Virus record (IMG/VR): IMGVR_UViG_3300030107_001708
Location: 1-26,315 of that record
Length of the DNA stretch: 26,315 nucleotides
Reading direction: 5' to 3' (one strand)
From: a virus
In this document: positions 25,353-26,315 of the stretch, piece by piece
Layout: each line of letters opens with the position of its first letter
Numbering within the stretch: the first letter of the stretch is position 1
Notes under the pieces: generated by a model
The model's database searches: none
Seen by the model: only the letters and a program-made list of their open reading frames with translations
Told to the model about the DNA's origin: nothing
Made by a program: the position numbers and the translations under genes

Positions 25353-25355
25353 GAG
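25350..25355 (+). promoter_or_regulatory. Stop codon fused to SD (TAGGAG)
   Basis: The TAG stop of the DNRLRE-type gene overlaps AGGAG for the small membrane protein at 25362. Confidence 0.6.
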
Positions 25356-25361
25356 ATAGGA

Positions 25362-25514
25362 ATGATAGGAAAATTTAGGCCACAGATATTCTTAGCGATA
25401 CTTGTATTAGGTGGATTAGCTAGCCTCGGACTATACTATGGAGTACCAGAGGTAAGCACAGCTACTATAGGTGGTATTATTGCATTAGGGATGAAGGTTT
25501 TAGAGCAAGAGTAG
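25362..25514 (+). CDS. Small two-helix membrane protein, holin-like (50 aa)
   Basis: Short gene with SD AGGAG at 25351-25355, encoding MIGKFRPQIFLAILVLGG onward. Residues 8-27 and about 33-46 are hydrophobic helices joined by a short YYGVPEV turn, with a charged LEQE end. Size, two helices and place after the fibre genes fit a class II-type holin, which times lysis by piercing the inner membrane. Other small phage membrane proteins (for example ejection-channel or host-membrane factors) cannot be excluded, and no endolysin is seen in the window. Its TAG forms TAGGAGG for the next gene. Confidence 0.6.
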   Translation: MIGKFRPQIFLAILVLGGLASLGLYYGVPEVSTATIGGIIALGMKVLEQE

Positions 25515-25518
25515 GAGG
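25512..25518 (+). promoter_or_regulatory. Stop codon fused to SD (TAGGAGG)
   Basis: The TAG stop of the holin-like gene is the start of AGGAGG, five bases before ATG 25524. It supports ATG 25524 over the in-frame GTG at 25521. Confidence 0.6.
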
Positions 25519-25523
25519 TAGTG

Positions 25524-26315
25524 ATGATAATCGTAACGAGTATGACTAAGCTGTATGTGAGAGCTATAAAGTGGGCTGTCCACTGGATACTGAAGCTCCT
25601 CTTTGCACCATTCAAACTTATCTGGCTGTTCGCAAAGCACCTAGCTTTGGCATTCATAGCTACGCCCGGCATCCTATGGCGTGTGCCAGTGAAGATGTAC
25701 CGTGGCCTAGTCAAGGGACGTAACTGGCTTCTCGATAAGGTGAACTACCTAGAGCAGGAGTCACAGAAGTGGAAGACCACTTTCATAATGCTTAAATCTC
25801 CCTACACATTACTCCTGAAGATGGGCTTCACGCCTCAAATGGCTGCCTCATTGTTGATAGGAACCTCTGCTATAGGTGGTGGTGTCGTTGTTAACGAGAC
25901 CATCCTTACAGAGAAGTCTTTTGCCAGAGGTGACTCAGGTCAGTATGTAACTGATACCTCTAGGGAAATACCTGTTGTATGGGATGAACAGTTCAACACA
26001 TTGAGGGTTGACCTTGGTGCTACAGCTATAAAGGAACTGTCAATCGACTCGGTTTCCATAGGAAATGTGTTCGCTGGTTCCAGCATCCCTGCTCCTAATA
26101 CAACTGCTATAGATGTCGGCGGTAGGGGTGACGTGGATACATGGCTAATCGTAGGTCATTTGATATTTGAGAAGAACCGCTGCGATACGCTGCTCATGAC
26201 CAGCATTCAGACACGAGAGCTTGTAGTTGATTCAAACGTAAGTGATGGTCAGTCACTGGCAATGGGAGCAGGGGCGCACATTCCTAGAAGTGTGAATATG
26301 GGACACCACTCTACA
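25524..26315 (+). CDS. Membrane-associated structural protein, truncated at right edge
   Basis: The frame is open from ATG 25524 to the last base (264 codons), so the C-terminus is missing. The N-terminus has a long run of hydrophobic and aromatic residues mixed with Lys/Arg (AIKWAVHWILKLLFAPFKLIWLFAKH, continuing to about residue 52), which looks like an amphipathic or membrane-inserting helix pair. A second hydrophobic helix lies near 106-128 (MAASLLIGTSAIGGGVVV). From ~165 the protein becomes beta-like (IDSVSIGNVFAGSSIP, then WLIVGHLIFEKNRCDTL and VSDGQSLAMGAG), resembling a tail or fibre tip repeat. Function unknown. It could be a tail protein that meets the host membrane or a lysis-linked factor. 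Confidence 0.62.
   Translation, partial: MIIVTSMTKLYVRAIKWAVHWILKLLFAPFKLIWLFAKHLALAFIATPGILWRVPVKMYRGLVKGRNWLLDKVNYLEQESQKWKTTFIMLKSPYTLLLKMGFTPQMAASLLIGTSAIGGGVVVNETILTEKSFARGDSGQYVTDTSREIPVVWDEQFNTLRVDLGATAIKELSIDSVSIGNVFAGSSIPAPNTTAIDVGGRGDVDTWLIVGHLIFEKNRCDTLLMTSIQTRELVVDSNVSDGQSLAMGAGAHIPRSVNMGHHST

Noticed and set aside
1-26315. tRNA genes, CRISPR arrays, insertion sequences, attachment sites
   Set aside because: I saw no cloverleaf, repeat-spacer pattern, transposase or att-like repeat on either strand.

Overview
The window looks like a 26 kb piece of the virion-structure module of a tailed dsDNA phage (Caudoviricetes), probably an uncultured environmental phage or a metagenomic contig. 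All 22 genes I can support lie on the + strand. They are packed almost without gaps, with ATGA and TAATG stop/start overlaps and the longest gap only 77 bases, so the region reads like one or a few long late transcripts. Shine-Dalgarno sequences (AGGAG, GGAGG, AAAGGAGG) precede most starts, so the host is a bacterium that uses classical SD initiation. The host itself cannot be named from the sequence.

Layout. (1) 1-3045: packaging and portal, with a large terminase subunit cut by the left window edge followed by a portal protein with a Pro/Gly/Met-rich tail. (2) 3049-14065: an 11 kb block of poorly recognisable proteins between portal and scaffold: an acidic 857-residue protein, two small proteins that look like diverged paralogues, and a 2490-residue giant whose second half resembles the LPD38 large polyvalent protein-associated family. 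My inference is that these are internal virion or ejected proteins. (3) 14069-16877: a scaffold-like protein, an HK97-fold-type major capsid protein, a small Cys/His-rich protein and a head-decoration-like protein. (4) 16902-17705: a small unknown followed by three overlapping mini-genes, two of them extremely basic. (5) 17721-20932: an adaptor-like protein carrying an inserted beta-sandwich, and a 641-residue beta-rich tail protein. (6) 20965-25352: small structural proteins, a PD-(D/E)XK/DUF559-like protein, a tail-fibre-like protein and a DNRLRE-type beta protein. (7) 25362-26315: a 50-residue two-helix membrane protein (holin-like) and a membrane-associated protein cut by the right edge.

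No tape measure, tail tube or contractile sheath is visible although the cassette runs from terminase to fibres, so a short-tailed (podovirus-like) particle is the better guess. The giant ORF would then be delivered from the head.

The most unusual non-gene signal is a perfect bipartite palindrome, TTGACA-N6-TGTCAA, present four times (7647, 14211, 17371, 20934). The N6 is CGCAAA, CGCAAT, CGCAAA and, read on the opposite strand, CACAAA. One copy is intergenic, and the coding copies are read in two different frames, so selection appears to act on the DNA or RNA rather than on protein. It is a good candidate for a phage operator, stoperator or other protein-binding site.
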